A stretch of 64,000 nucleotides of DNA. It comes from Istiophorus platypterus (lineage: Eukaryota; Chordata; Actinopteri; Istiophoriformes; Istiophoridae). The DNA lies in NCBI GenBank assembly GCA_016859345.1, contig CM029120.1:23903501-23967500 (forward strand). The letters are read 5' to 3'. Below, piece by piece: positions 13,101 through 24,320 of this stretch (within the stretch, counting starts at the first letter, position 1; each line of letters begins with the position of its first letter). The position numbers and the translations under genes are program-made. The notes beneath the pieces are model-generated. The model worked only from the letters and a program-made list of their open reading frames with translations. It searched no databases and was not told where the DNA came from.

Positions 13101-16100
13101 TAAAAGCTCTGTAGAATTTTGAGCTGGGAAGAAGACAGCTTTTGTCTGTTTTCTGAGGTAAGACTCAAAGAAGACAAAGAAAAAAAACCTCCTTATCATT
13201 ACGGTAAAGCAGGACTAAGTTTAACAAGTACAACATACACTTAAGTCCTGTGTGAGGAAGGCCTCTTCAAATGGCTCTTTCCGGATCTGCCCTGGTCCAA
13301 GTACAGAGGCAATTGTCTGGTGGAGAAAGAGATGTCACTGTATCTTAGAAGAGTTAAATTAAGGGCAACTGGATTTGGTTGCAAGTTTTTTTTGTTTTTT
13401 TTTTAAGACGTTTCACCTCTCATCAAAGAGGCTCCCTCAGTTCTGGCTGACTGGTGGGGATTCCCCAGTATATGACTTCTGTGGAGTCGTTATCAAAGCC
13501 ATTTATGTCACTCGGGGGTCAGTGGTCCCCTGGCTATGGTAACGACAGTCGTTTGAGTCACCTTATGCCAAGTGTGGGTGGCTGTCATTATGGGAGTCAC
13601 ATGACTCCAAATGTGACAGGTTGTTAAATTTCCTGGGGAGGGACGAAAAGACAGCACTTTATGTGGGGGATAAGTTATGTCGTAGACCTCCTCCTCCGTA
13701 GAGAGGAACCATCTGTCTTCCCTATCTAAGAAATTTTTATGGTTGTCACCAAAGGAGTATGCCTTATCCTTGAGGTGGAGGAACATAGCTGGATCCTGGC
13801 CTGCAGACTTGGCCCTCCTATGCTGAGCCATACATTTTTTCGAAGGCTGTTTAGTGTCTTCGGTGTATAGGTCCGTGCATTTTTCATTGCACTGGACAGC
13901 ATACACAAGATTACTTATCTTGTGTTTTGGATGGACCAGTTTCTGTCTTATTGTGTTGAGGTTTGAAGAACACAGGGATGCGGTGCTTGCTGAAAATCCT
14001 CCTAAGATTTTCCACTACACAACACTGACAACCTAAGTGATATCAATGGCCTTGATAATGATTCCACAGAGGTCAGATACCTGGGATTCCCCGTCAGTCA
14101 ACCGGAACTGAGGAAACCACTTGGATGAGAGGAAAAATGTCTTCAGAAAAAAAAGAAAGAAAATAAAGTCAAGTTGCCCTTGATTTAATTCTCCTAAGAT
14201 AACTATGACCTGGATGAATGAGAATCTCCAAAGACATGTCACTGTATGATTTTAACAGGCTTTATTACTTTTACAGCGCATTCATAGTCATATATATTTA
14301 TAATCTGTGACAAAAGATTTCTTGATCAATTTCTAGGCACACCTTCACAATGTCCTCCATAGTGTTGTTGGAATTGTCCACAGCTAGCAGGTAATATGGC
14401 TCTGGCTGATGTTCAATCACGTTCTGTATCACACTGAATTTACACAGAAATCACACTGTTTATAGCGTGTAAGTACACTCTAGAGCAAATTGTGTCTGTC
14501 TAAAATTTAAGTCAGTATATATGCATTAAAGGGTCTGTGGAAGCTATAACCTCACATTAGTAAATGTTCAAAGAGACTATTCTTTATGTGTGTGAGTATG
14601 TGAGTGTTTGTCAAACCTTGCCAGGTCACTGATGTGAATCATGGGAACGGTATTGTTGCCATCTCCAAAGACAGGTATTTCATGTTCTTGTCCCAGCCAT
14701 GCTGTCTTGCAATAGAGATTATTTCTATTAGTTACATGTGTAAAGCAAATTCACAATTACACAGTTTGTGATGGGGTCTAAGGATGGTGATGTTGGTCCA
14801 TCCAATACTTGATCCAGAGCCACAGGTCTCCACAGCTACTGTCCAGGTGTCTGTTATGTCTGATACTGAAATTCATACTGCCAATAAAATGTTTCTTAAT
14901 GATTTTCATTACCTTCAGACATATTAACCATGACCATGTCAAAATTTCCACTTTAAGTAAACTTTCTTCCAACTGAGTTATAGTATGGGGACGAATAATA
15001 GATTAAACGACTACTAATTGCACAACCAATAGATCCCCCTTTTCCCAGTCCAGTCTTTTTTTCCTTTAGTATCTATGGAATTTGAGCAAAAAGGTACGGT
15101 CATCAGAAAAAGCTTGTGATACTGGATGATTGGATGATAATTATTTCTGGAGATACAATTCATAATATTAGATTTTTTTTTTTGTTTTTGATGAAGAATG
15201 TCCCCCGTGCTCCTTAACCTGCAGGAGCTTCTGAAGGCTTCACCCCACAATCAGTGAAGACATACTGTACTGCATTCCCTACGGCATTAAAGTTATCGCA
15301 AAAATCAATGAATCATTTGTCTGGAATGTAGCCTGCCCCAGCTATACCTGAAGCAGACAAGAAAAAAGAAAAAAAAACAAACTGTACTGCTGATATGTTA
15401 ATGCTGCAAAAATGCTTAAAGTGCTTTTAATGCTTAAAAAAACTGCACCTGCAATGGCAGGATGAAATGTGAGCAAGTGCCAAATTGATACCATTATGTG
15501 AAATAATTCGGAATATTACCTCTCATATATCATATATGATGAGTTCATTTACAAAAATGAATAAAAAACAATAGGATGAATAAATAAACACCTGTTTGTT
15601 CGATACTCCCCGGAGTACAATCAGAAAACATGATTTTAGATAATAAATACAAATGGAATTACTATGTTTTGTTGCACCTGTAGATAAAGTTTCCTTACAC
15701 AGTGGTAGGTCAGGCAAATAATTAAAAAAAAGGACAACTGGCAGCAATTTCCAGTTTCCCAAATGTGTCCGTGGCTTTTTCAGGTTGCTTTAAGGTCACC
15801 AACTAAGAATGAATTTGTTTTTATCAATCACAAGCATTTTCATTAAATGGATATCCAAATCATGTTGTGATGACCAAAGCCACACAGGCTTATATGATCC
15901 CAATTCACACTATTTCATCTCATTAGTTTGCTACCTATAAAGTTTAATTTGCAGGCAAATAAACCAACCCAACCAAACTTGGAATTTATTTATCCTTAAT
16001 CTTATATAGTTTTACATGGAGTGCAAACATTTTAACACTGCAGGGTTACACACGCTATGTTTCTGTGATATTAATCATTTCTTTCTTTGTGTTGGAGTTA

Positions 16101-19100
16101 TATTGATTTTTATGGGCTGAGCAAATGGTATGTCCGAGGCATGAGGATTCATATCCTGGAGCTGGCTCATTAGGCCAAAACATGTGCTGCCATGTTATTG
16201 GGGGGGGGCTTAGTTAGTTTTGCTTTGTATTAAGATGTATTTGGTGTCCATCTTGTTTACCCCCTCTGTGTTATTTGGTTTGTTATTTAGTTATCTTGAG
16301 AGCACAATCTTGTCTAATGTTCTGCATCTGTCTTAATGCCTTTCAGTATTCTGAGGTCTCTCAAACATATTCAGACTGGTCATTCGGACTACCGGAACAA
16401 ATCCAGGCGGCCCTCTCTATGTGCCTGTCATTCAGCATGCAGGCCAGTATCAAAGATAAGTCCAGGACTGAATTTCTTCCTCAGTCCAACTGTGCAGGCT
16501 CCAACCTAGTAAAGCCTAGCCATTGTTAACATGGCTCTTAGCCCTTTCCTTATCATGGCACTTCTTTTTCAGTAGTTGTTCCTCTGACCTTTGCCTCTTT
16601 GGCTGTTTCTTGGCCATCTCACCTTCCTAGCAATGCGATTATGTTGTGGAGTATATGATGCCATCATGCTGCTGCCAGTAAATTTGCTTTAATACACTTG
16701 CCTTAATGTCATCGCTGATCTGTCGTCTGAAGTCCTAATCAATCCCATTCCAAACTCCACAGGGTCTGACTGCACATTTCCCTACCCCTGGTAATCCTTA
16801 TATTGGCACTACTTGTTAGCATGTGCCAGATTTATGGTTTTAGGTCAGACTACCTTCTTTCCCCAGTCTCCCCTCTTCTCTTTCTCTTTCCCTTGTTCTA
16901 TGCACAAGCATGAATTCCCCCTGTTGCTGATTGCCCGGAATAGTGTTTTATGTCTCAATCCGAGCCACTAGGTTTGTTTCCCATTTATAGAGCCATTTCT
17001 GTGTAGGAAAACCAGATTTTTTTTTCACACAGAAACAGAAGGAGAGATAATGGATTGAGAGGAGATATTCACTTAATTTTTGTTTATAATCGATTAGTCC
17101 ACCTTCAATAGTCATCATGGAGACATGACTGACCACACTCTTTTGTTTATATTTTATTTGTTCTGTGATCAATCCTGTTGTGTTATGATTTCATACAGAT
17201 ATTCTGTGCATTTATTTATTTATATCCTCAATTATGTCTGTGTTTTATTTGATCGTAATCATCAATCAGAAAAATCCCACAACTCAATCTCTGTAAAACA
17301 CCTTTGTCAACGGTTATTCATGTGGTCTATAAATAAGCTGACCTTACTGTTTGAAGAAAATACTGTACTACTATTTCTACTATTACTATTTCCTCTCTAC
17401 TCGATTGCTCATCTGTAATTTGGGTATGTTACATGACTTCTTGATCTGTGAAAAAAATGATAATCAGTGAATAACTGTGCTGTTGATATTCATAGTCTCC
17501 CACAAGTCATGATTTTAGTGATCCACTGACCTTTCCTCTTTTGCAAACATTCCAACTAAAATTTCACTTTAATGCCAGAAAAATCCAAATCTAATAGGCA
17601 GCTCGCCATTAAATGAACTGAGCCTAGTAATGGCCCTCAGGGGATGACCTCTTTCCATTTTTGATCTAACTTTGGCATTGTGAGTTATCAAAAAAATTGC
17701 AAACTTAAATAGCTGCTACTTGGGACTCAAACTTAGAAGTTTTCACAGGTGTGATCTGAAAAGGAAGCATGAACTGACAGAATCCCACAAGCATTAATTA
17801 ATTTTCAACAGGACTAAGTGTCTTGGATTTATCTTCTGTGGCTTATACAAAATTTAATGGCAATCCACCCAATACTTGTTGAGATATTTCAGTCTTGACC
17901 GAAGAAGTGGACCAAAAGAATACAACTAGCATGCCACCTGCATGGCTAAAAAACAGACACCCGAAAGGGACTCAAGGATAAGACTTTTTTCCAAAATACA
18001 GTCCACAAAAACAGATAGAGACAGGACCAACACAGGCATCAACATGATAGTGACTACCTGACGTCAGAAAGTGCAGTCATACGTTTTTTTGCATTTCATA
18101 ATTCCCACTACCTAAAAATGTAATTTTGAGGACTCCACACATTAAAAACTGCAAATTACAGTATAATCTGATATGTTTGCCGGTTTCAAGCTTCAATTCT
18201 TTAATCATCTATTTACAAATAATATCATGAATTCAGTTCACAACATGTTCAATGGAATGTTCCAGCACATGGATCTGAGTCTCTTTAACTTAGAGTGAAT
18301 TAACAGAGGTAAAAATTCTGAATTGTGATCCTGTGAAATTATATTTTACTCTAAAATGTAAGAAGTTAATCAAAGTCATTCTAAGCTGGATAAACTCAAA
18401 GCCTAAATTTAAGAAATTAAGTGAATTCACCTAACTCAAAGTTTTACCGAAGTTTGCTGACTTTAAATTTGGAGTTCTCTCAACTTTTTCCTTTTTTCAA
18501 TGCAACAACAGAAACATGCGGGCAGCACACTGACAATAATTCAAGAAAAAAAATATGCAAATGTAACCTTATCAAGTGCTGTGGATGTGGATATATCTTT
18601 AACATTACTTTCAGTTGGATATCTTTTTTGTTGCCAATAAAAGTGAATTTTTAAATTAATGTTGAAATTCAGTGTTCTTCATCAGCATCTAGAAATTTAC
18701 TAAAGAAACACCACTACATTATCTGATGTTTTAGCTTCTTCTCTCAAGATAAATCCAGACAGTGAACAGCATTTTACTCAACAGGTGAGTGAAATAGCTT
18801 CTTAATGATAGTTGCTTTGAAGGGGAACAAACAGGTAACTGTTCTAATGCTAATGTTTGGTCAGCAGGAATGAAAGTGAGAGAGAGACAGAGAGACAGAG
18901 AGAGAGGTTCAGAGTTTATAATGAGAAGTGGAGAATTTACTAAGGAGAGTCAGTTTGTTGTATAACTGCAGAGCAGAAGGATATGAACACTTTGTGATAA
19001 CAATTGAAGAGCCTTTACCACTAACCTCACGAGGCCTGTAACAATGGTAACCGTACACAGCAAAATGGTGGCAGCTATAACTTCAAAATGTTTTGAAGAC

Positions 19101-21042
19101 ATACAAATTTAACCGTCAACTAAACCTAACAATTCAAAAGGTTCAAATCTGACTAAAACCAATACACATTTTAAATATACATTTTAAAAACAATAGAAAT
19201 AAATTAAAATCAGGTGCCAAAATGAACACTGTACTTGACCAAACAAGACCAAGGTTGCTTTCAAACCTTCCTCGTTTGGTCTGAACCGTCAGACTTTTCA
19301 GTTTTGTCCAAACCAAAATAGCAGGTGTCACAGGTACCTGAGACCATGGTCCAAAGGACCAAAGGACCAAAGGACCAAAGCTTGGTCTCAGACTGGATCA
19401 AACTGAACTACTGTTTGGTTTTCAACAACACTTTTTGTTGGTGGTTCAGACTTTCAGACTTTTCGAACCAAATAAGGGTTAAGGCAGGTGATCAATCGTT
19501 TAACATTAGAAGAAGAACAATGTGAAAAGGAAGAATAATGATCAGTGGTAGCACAAGGGAGGAGGAGGAGACATAATATTTAATATCCGTTTGGTCAGAG
19601 GAAGACTAAAAACACAGCCTGGGGAAACGCATAAAAAGGCCAAAACATTCAACATATTTTCAGAGAAGAAGAGTGAGAGAGGATATGAGAGGATGGAAGA
19701 GCATTGCCACCCCAAAGTAAAGAAACTGCAACAGCGGTATATAGAGGTGCGATACCATTTGAAAAAGGGGTGTGTCATCATGTGAAAAGGACAGCTTTCC
19801 TTTTTAAGATGACCTGGCCATGATACTGGGAACTCATCCAACAAGTTCATTCATTAAGGTGGTGGAGTCTTCCTCAGTTTCAACATCAAATGCATCCTCC
19901 AAATGAGACACACTATCAGATACACGCCAATCTAGCAACCACTCAAGGTCCAGTGTAGGGAGATGCAGCTCATGTAGGTAATAACGACAGAGCATACATA
20001 TGTCATGCAAAGTTCTGTAGTGCGCTTGCAAAATTGAAATATGAAACCAAAACTAACCAGATCAAACGTGTGCAATGTAAAAAAACAAAACAAAACATTA
20101 ACCTTGGTTCGGATCTTGGTCTGGTCTTTCAAGTGTGAAAACACCATAAGTATAAAATGGATTTTAGTTCATACGAACCAAGAGGATCCCTGACTTCTGG
20201 TTTTAGCGGTGAAAAACAGGACATATCTATAAACATAGATAAAAAGGAATCCTTTCAATGGCCAAAGCAAACATCTACATTAGAGTTGAAATCTCACCTT
20301 GAAAAAGAAGTGGAAGACTTGCTCTCCCATCCCGTACTGAAGTCCTGATGCCACCACATATGTCGAGAACAATGCTTTGTTCTACAAGCAACAACCACAT
20401 GACAGGGTGATATGTCTCAATTACGGGTCTCCTGTACAAAATGTAACAAGTCAGGGATTTGAAACTTACAGTTTTGCCCATTTTGATCACCCTCTTCTCG
20501 AGGTTAATGTGTTGTTTGAAGTTGGGATGTGCTTTTCTTCTCCTGAACATCTCATCAGTGAAGGGGAGCTCCAGATCATCCTGTTTCACAACACAGAAAA
20601 CAATTGGGGGTTTTGCTATTAACAACCAAAGTATCCCACTTACACATCAAATTGATGCAGACAGAGTTGTTGACTAGAAAACAGCCGTACACATTGCGAA
20701 TCCACTGGTGTTATTTAAAACAAAAACATTTACTAATGAATGACAGATTAAAGATACTAAAAAAGACAATTGCTTACCCAAATTACCAAAGGTGTAAAAC
20801 ATCTGTAGAATTTATTCATCCATTGTAAGTTTTAATTGTTTTACAACACTGAATCAGATATACTGTGGCTTCTTTACACTGATCAACAGTAAAAGATTCT
20901 TTAATGTCAAACTGAAAAAAACATTTGCTACATGTTTTCCCGTTTCTTTGCAGTAAAACTGGTCAAGCTCTGTCATGTTGCATGGGTACCCTTTTTTTGT
21001 CTTGCTAAAATCATTAGTAGTAATAATAGTAATACTAATACC

Positions 21043-21119
<77 letters not shown>

Positions 21120-23149
21120 AACAAAACAACAACAATAATACTAATATAATACAAATAATACTAATATAATACTAATAATACTAATACCAACAACAACAAC
21201 AATAATAATAATAACAACAACAACAAATACAACAACAACAACAACAACTATTATTATTATTATAGTTATTATTATTATTACACAACCACACCATTAGTTA
21301 CATTTCCAAAGACTATATTCAAAACTAGGTAGGAAGAAAGCAAATAAGATAAATCAAAAGTTTATTATAATTCAGTCCACACCAAAATATTCAGCTATTA
21401 ATAGGCAACACAAATACTTATACCCACATCAACTTGACTGTTGCTGATACCAGCTCTAATACAGACTCATGGTCATCAACACATCCTATTCCTGCCCAAC
21501 TGCAGCATTGACACCAAAGAATGGTGAAGAGACCACTTGAGGGCTCCAGATTCATTCAGGTACCAGAGTCAGACAGTTGATTCAATGCTTGTTGAACTGT
21601 TAACTTGTGGATATTACTGGGTTGATTATTATTGGGTTGATAGTTATACAACTTTTAGGGCCTGTTATCCGTAATAATTATTTTACATTTTTAATTAAAA
21701 TAATTTTATTGTCTTCAGGTCATTTCTTATTTCTACTACGGTCATGATACAACATACCTACAGAATGGTAGATTTTGGAATAATATTTTTGAAAAACACA
21801 CATGTATCATAACCACAATTATAACACAAATGTGTCCACTTACAGGATCAACTGGTTTGCTGCACGCCCAGGTCATCACGGTGGAGATGAGGATGAACAT
21901 CTTTGTTCCAGAAAAATTTCCCATTTCATTGTGAAGAGCTACAAATACAAAACACAAGGAATCATTACCTGATTAACTAACTATGGCATTATTTTAGGTT
22001 CTACTCATGTGCTGGCTGTATATGATCTCTCTGAAACATATACTGCTAAAATACAGATGAGAACATCTAGATATGCACACTTTATTGGGATGACTTCCTT
22101 ATTTTGTCATTTTGGAATCCATTCTTAAATGTGGATTCACACATAACTGAAAGGCAACATTATTTTCAAACATGTCTACATAGAATAAGATTACATGTAA
22201 TAAACTCTGCTCTAAAGGTTCATTGATGATATTTATGGTCATACTGTATCTGTGTACAGCATTATGAGAAAGTATTGATGTGACATTAGTGGCAACTGTG
22301 GATGCAGCTATAGTCCAACAGAACCAAGAAACTGTGAATAGTCTTAAAAAAACTAAATAGACAATCAACAGCCTGTCAACCCATCAACCACCCAACAGAG
22401 ACTTAGAACTGCTTACCTGAAACAGCCCAGAGGGCTTCCTCCACCTGATCAGGATTTTGGCTAATGTTGTAGATGACAACATCGCATTTCATCAGTTTAG
22501 GAAGAAGCTCATCCCTGTCCCGTTGCTTGCATTCAAACAAACGAAATCTGGTCTCAAACTCTGAGTTTAAATTGACCCTTGATTAAAGTGTTGTAATCAG
22601 TATACCACTTTACTAGACATCCTTTGCTGAATTCAGTACTTACTAAATAGGCTTCCAGGACATATGGTCTATCCTCAGATTTCTCAGAAACACTTCCAAC
22701 AACCTGAAAAGCTCTTGCTTTGCTGTGGTTCGACTTCATCCTCTTCTCTTCAGTCTCCATCTCTCCATCAGGATCAACAGGTGATCCGACGACACATTCA
22801 GCCAGAAACTGCAAAGTTAATATGTGAATATGTTAGCTAATTCTTGATGTTGCTGACCAAAGCTGTCCGCTAACGTATCATCATTGTGGACTAAATTAAT
22901 TTCCTGCAGTGGTAAAAATTCTACAAACGAAGCAGCCTATAGCTGCTAACCCAATTTAGACTAGCCAACTCTTTAAGAACTCATATGGGACATGCCACAT
23001 TAAAAATGAACTAAAAATAGATATAAATATATATACGTGTGTGTGTATAAACATATATTTACCTTGGCAATATATTTGGACCCGTACGAGTCTATGTCGC
23101 TGATAAATACTCGCTTCAGCGACCGTCCCGCTGCCTCCGCACCTTCCAT
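6900..23149 (-). CDS. ak7: Adenylate kinase 7 (cilium/flagellum-associated), 18 exons
   Basis: Adenylate kinase 7 interconverts adenine nucleotides (ATP + AMP = 2 ADP) and is known from motile cilia and sperm flagella. Exons, 5' to 3': 23149-23063, 22808-22644, 22558-22417, 21938-21844, 20580-20470, 20381-20298, 14705-14617, 14433-14343, 13316-13239, 11265-11116, 10872-10744, 10630-10525, 10322-10194, 10087-10022, 9775-9578, 8511-8291, 7190-7032, 6938-6900. Phases are consistent throughout and give 712 codons plus TGA, close to the 723 residues of human AK7. Order: an SDR-like N-terminal half (about 1-290), a nucleotide kinase domain with P-loop GPPAVGKST (372-380) and GFVLDGLP (467-474), a charged helical linker (about 590-665) and a DPY-30 motif (about 667-708). 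The first ATG after a GC-rich region was taken as the start. Introns carry several transposon remnants. I cannot tell which teleost paralogue this is. Confidence 0.96.
7524..8160 (-). mobile_element. Internally deleted Tc1-like transposon in ak7 intron 16
   Basis: The left end (CAGTACATTCAGAAAGTATTCT) and the right end (GGGGTGTGAATACTTATGT followed by GTCACTTTGTCATTATGGAGTATTGTG) match the terminal regions of a common teleost Tc1/mariner family. The middle resembles the transposase N-terminal half on the minus strand but is full of stops and lacks the DDE half. A short T-rich tract and poly-G interrupt it at about 7,760-7,800. It is non-functional. Confidence 0.75.
9578..10872 (-). CDS. ak7: ak7 exons 11-15: adenylate kinase domain
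   Basis: Five exons encode the nucleotide kinase core. Exon 11 carries the Walker A loop (LGPPAVGKST). Exon 12 is an acidic, variable insert typical of AK7. Exon 13 carries the AMP-site signature CRNQGFVLDGLPETYEQA. Exons 14-15 carry the EFVLCLDASDAFLKDRV block and the region that replaces the lid of AK1-type kinases. The exon 14 donor (CCAG/gtctct) is weak, but it is the only one that keeps the frame into exon 15. Confidence 0.93.
12283..12540 (-). mobile_element. LINE (L2/CR1-like) 3' tail in ak7 intron 9
   Basis: The plus strand reads AATTCAACTTTATTTATATAGCGCC, followed by the GAGCAGGTCTAGACCAGACTC and ACAGAGACCCAACATTTCCCCCATGA blocks. This combination is typical of the 3' ends of abundant teleost non-LTR elements. 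The element therefore points to the minus strand and is truncated at its 5' side. Assignment to the L2/CR1 group rests on recollection of the repeat, not on a search. Confidence 0.65.
12890..13110. mobile_element. Possible MITE in ak7 intron 9
   Basis: Non-coding block ending in AAAAATGTTGAACTATTTTCTT, with internal CAGAGAAAGGCTAGCTGTTTCC and GACATGAGAC. These are sequence features I associate with abundant teleost hAT-like MITEs. The terminal repeats are degenerate. Confidence 0.35.
13390..14240 (-). mobile_element. Penelope-like element remnant with GIY-YIG endonuclease fragment
   Basis: On the minus strand, 13,508-13,906 encodes a fragment with YAVQCNEKCTDLYTEDTKQP, then AQHRRA and a LHLKDKAYSF...LDREDRW block. 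This is the arrangement of the C-terminal GIY-YIG endonuclease of fish Penelope-like retroelements. The normal Y-I-G core is altered (LYTEDTKQ). Preceding sequence to about 14,030 reads as the linker to the reverse transcriptase, and the rest of the element is missing. The plus-strand edge TTTCACCTCTCATCAAAGAGGC is the usual 3' terminal region of this repeat. It sits in ak7 intron 8, in the same direction as the gene. Confidence 0.7.
14343..23149 (-). CDS. ak7: ak7 exons 1-8: SDR-like N-terminal domain
   Basis: Residues 1-288 resemble the extended short-chain dehydrogenase-like fold reported for AK7 N-termini. Visible blocks are RVFISDIDSYGSKYIAKFLAE, CDVVIYNISQNPDQVEEALW, FILISTVMTWACSKP, RRRKAHPNFKQHINLEK, TYVVASGLQYG and IPVFGDGNNTVPMIHISDLA. 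The classical glycine-rich dinucleotide loop is not obvious, so NAD(P) binding should not be assumed. Exon 6 uses the acceptor at 20,382-20,383; the AG seven bases inside that exon breaks the frame. Confidence 0.9.
17840..17945 (+). repeat. Common teleost dispersed-repeat tail
   Basis: The string GGCAATCCACCCAATACTTG, followed by TTGAGATATTTCAGTCTTGACC and a GTGGACCA-like end, recurs in many fish genomes as the tail of a dispersed repeat. The family is not assigned here. Confidence 0.5.
19200..20150. mobile_element. Harbinger-like (non-autonomous) DNA element, uncertain
   Basis: The right edge reads GGTCTGGTCTTTCAAGTGTGAAAACACC. The left region contains several CTTTGGTCC and GGTCTGAACC blocks that are partly complementary to it, the arrangement seen in PIF/Harbinger-type inverted-repeat elements of fish. 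No transposase could be assembled. A GGACCAAA run is repeated at about 19,353-19,380. Confidence 0.4.
21016..21286. repeat. Compound (AAT)n/(AAC)n microsatellite
   Basis: Long trinucleotide tract in ak7 intron 4. It starts with AAT units, switches to AAC units, then to imperfect AATACTAAT units, and ends in ATT units. The poly-Ile and poly-Asn open frames over it are artefacts. Confidence 0.95.
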
Positions 23150-23168
23150 GTTACGGCGTTTGTTACCT

Positions 23169-23182
23169 GTTGCCACGGAGAC
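23169..23182 (-). promoter_or_regulatory. RFX-type X-box in the ak7 promoter
   Basis: The plus strand reads GTTGCCACGGAGAC (minus: GTCTCCGTGGCAAC). This fits the X-box pattern RYYNYY-N2-RRNRAC at every position. RFX factors drive ciliary genes through such sites close to the start. It lies 19 bp upstream of the ak7 ATG in GC-rich sequence, exactly where a ciliary gene would carry it. Binding is inferred, not shown. Confidence 0.75.
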
Positions 23183-24058
23183 GCGCCCTCTCCCCGCGCC
23201 CTCTCCCCGCGCCTGCGCAGTGGGCGTGTGAGAGCAGGAACAGCTGATGAGCTCGGTCCGCTGCAGACAGCGTGGACAACATGGGACCAGGATGATCTTC
23301 TCCCCGGCTCTTCAGTCCTCCATCAACAAGGCGTCCTCGGTCCAGTCGGTCCAATGGCCACTCTCAGCCTAGTCAACTCTGAGCCTCGTTTGAGTGTTTC
23401 GCGTGAACTAAATTGAAACGAGGCACAGCTGCCAAAAAGACGTTTAGCAACTAAGTGTCGGATTAAAACTTGCAATTTGGTCCCTGTTTTGAAAGGGATA
23501 CGCTTCACATACTTTCTAGACTGATGTAACCGACTCAAAGTGAAGCTGAAATTTTAACGTCTCACCAACAAAGATGTGTATCCGTCCAAACACTTCTGAA
23601 CTGTAAAACAGCCAGTTGAACAAATGCAATGCGCAGTCCTGACCAAGACTTGAACGCTGAACACTTGCACATGAGCGATACACATAGTTCCAATTACACC
23701 AACTGGACTTACAGTCTGACACTCAGCAAAGTTTGATGCATTGTAAATGTATAAATTAAATCTCTGCATTAAGTTTTTTATTCTCTTTGTTTCCTACACT
23801 GATCAGTGCTCATAATTTCTTCAGATACTGTATTTAAACAAGCAAAGGGTGGAGGCCAAACTAACTTTCTTCTGCCCTTTACTGCTGAGAAAGTGGTGTA
23901 CAGTGGGATGTGAGTTCTTTTTCACTGAAAACAACTGGAAATAGGTTACATTGCACATTATTTCACCAGCTGCTACTAATAAACCTTTTTTCATTCCACT
24001 GTAATATTCACATTTTGTCCCTTATGACAAATGCTTTTAAACCATTAAAAAAAATCAG
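23183..24058. other. Intergenic spacer between galc and ak7
   Basis: The first about 200 bp are GC- and CpG-rich (the ak7 promoter, with CCCCGCGCC repeated). The rest is AT-rich and holds no recognisable exon. At less than 0.9 kb, it must contain both the galc 3' end and the ak7 promoter. Confidence 0.7.
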
Positions 24059-24086
24059 TTTATTATTAAAAAAAAATCCATTTATT
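24059..24086 (-). terminator. galc poly(A) signals
   Basis: Two minus-strand AATAAA hexamers (24,059-24,064 and 24,081-24,086) lie 235-262 nt beyond the galc stop codon and are flanked by long T runs on the minus strand. Either could define the mRNA end. Confidence 0.55.
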
Positions 24087-24320
24087 CCATTAAAAAAAAA
24101 AAAACAAACAAACTGAAAAATCACTCATATTTACATCAAACAACTTTAAGGCTGTGTTATGTTACAATATGTGCCCTCTTGTTCCTTAAATACTTCTCTT
24201 AAACCTTTTAAATCATTATTCCACATTTAGCACTTATGTATTAAATCACTGCATTAAAGTCAATAAAATTACTCAGACTATTAACAGTACTGTGTAAACA
24301 ATCATTTCACAGTTAAATCA

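Larger units (their letters stand above)
14706..20297. other. ak7 intron 6 (5.6 kb), repeat-rich, no exons
   Basis: This is the largest ak7 intron. I see no additional exon that would fit between residues 228 and 229. Recognisable contents are a SINE- or MITE-like tail at about 17.84 kb and a Harbinger-like inverted-repeat element at about 19.2-20.15 kb. The remainder is AT-rich single-copy-looking DNA with occasional poly-A/T tracts and a G9 run at 16,201. Confidence 0.6.

Noticed and set aside
20372..20381. Internal AG (before CATTG) as the ak7 exon 6 acceptor
   Set aside because: It breaks the frame; the AG seven bases upstream (before AACAAAG) joins exon 5 in phase 0.
20854..21169. Poly-Ile/Asn/Val frames on both strands
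   Set aside because: Trinucleotide microsatellite in an ak7 intron.
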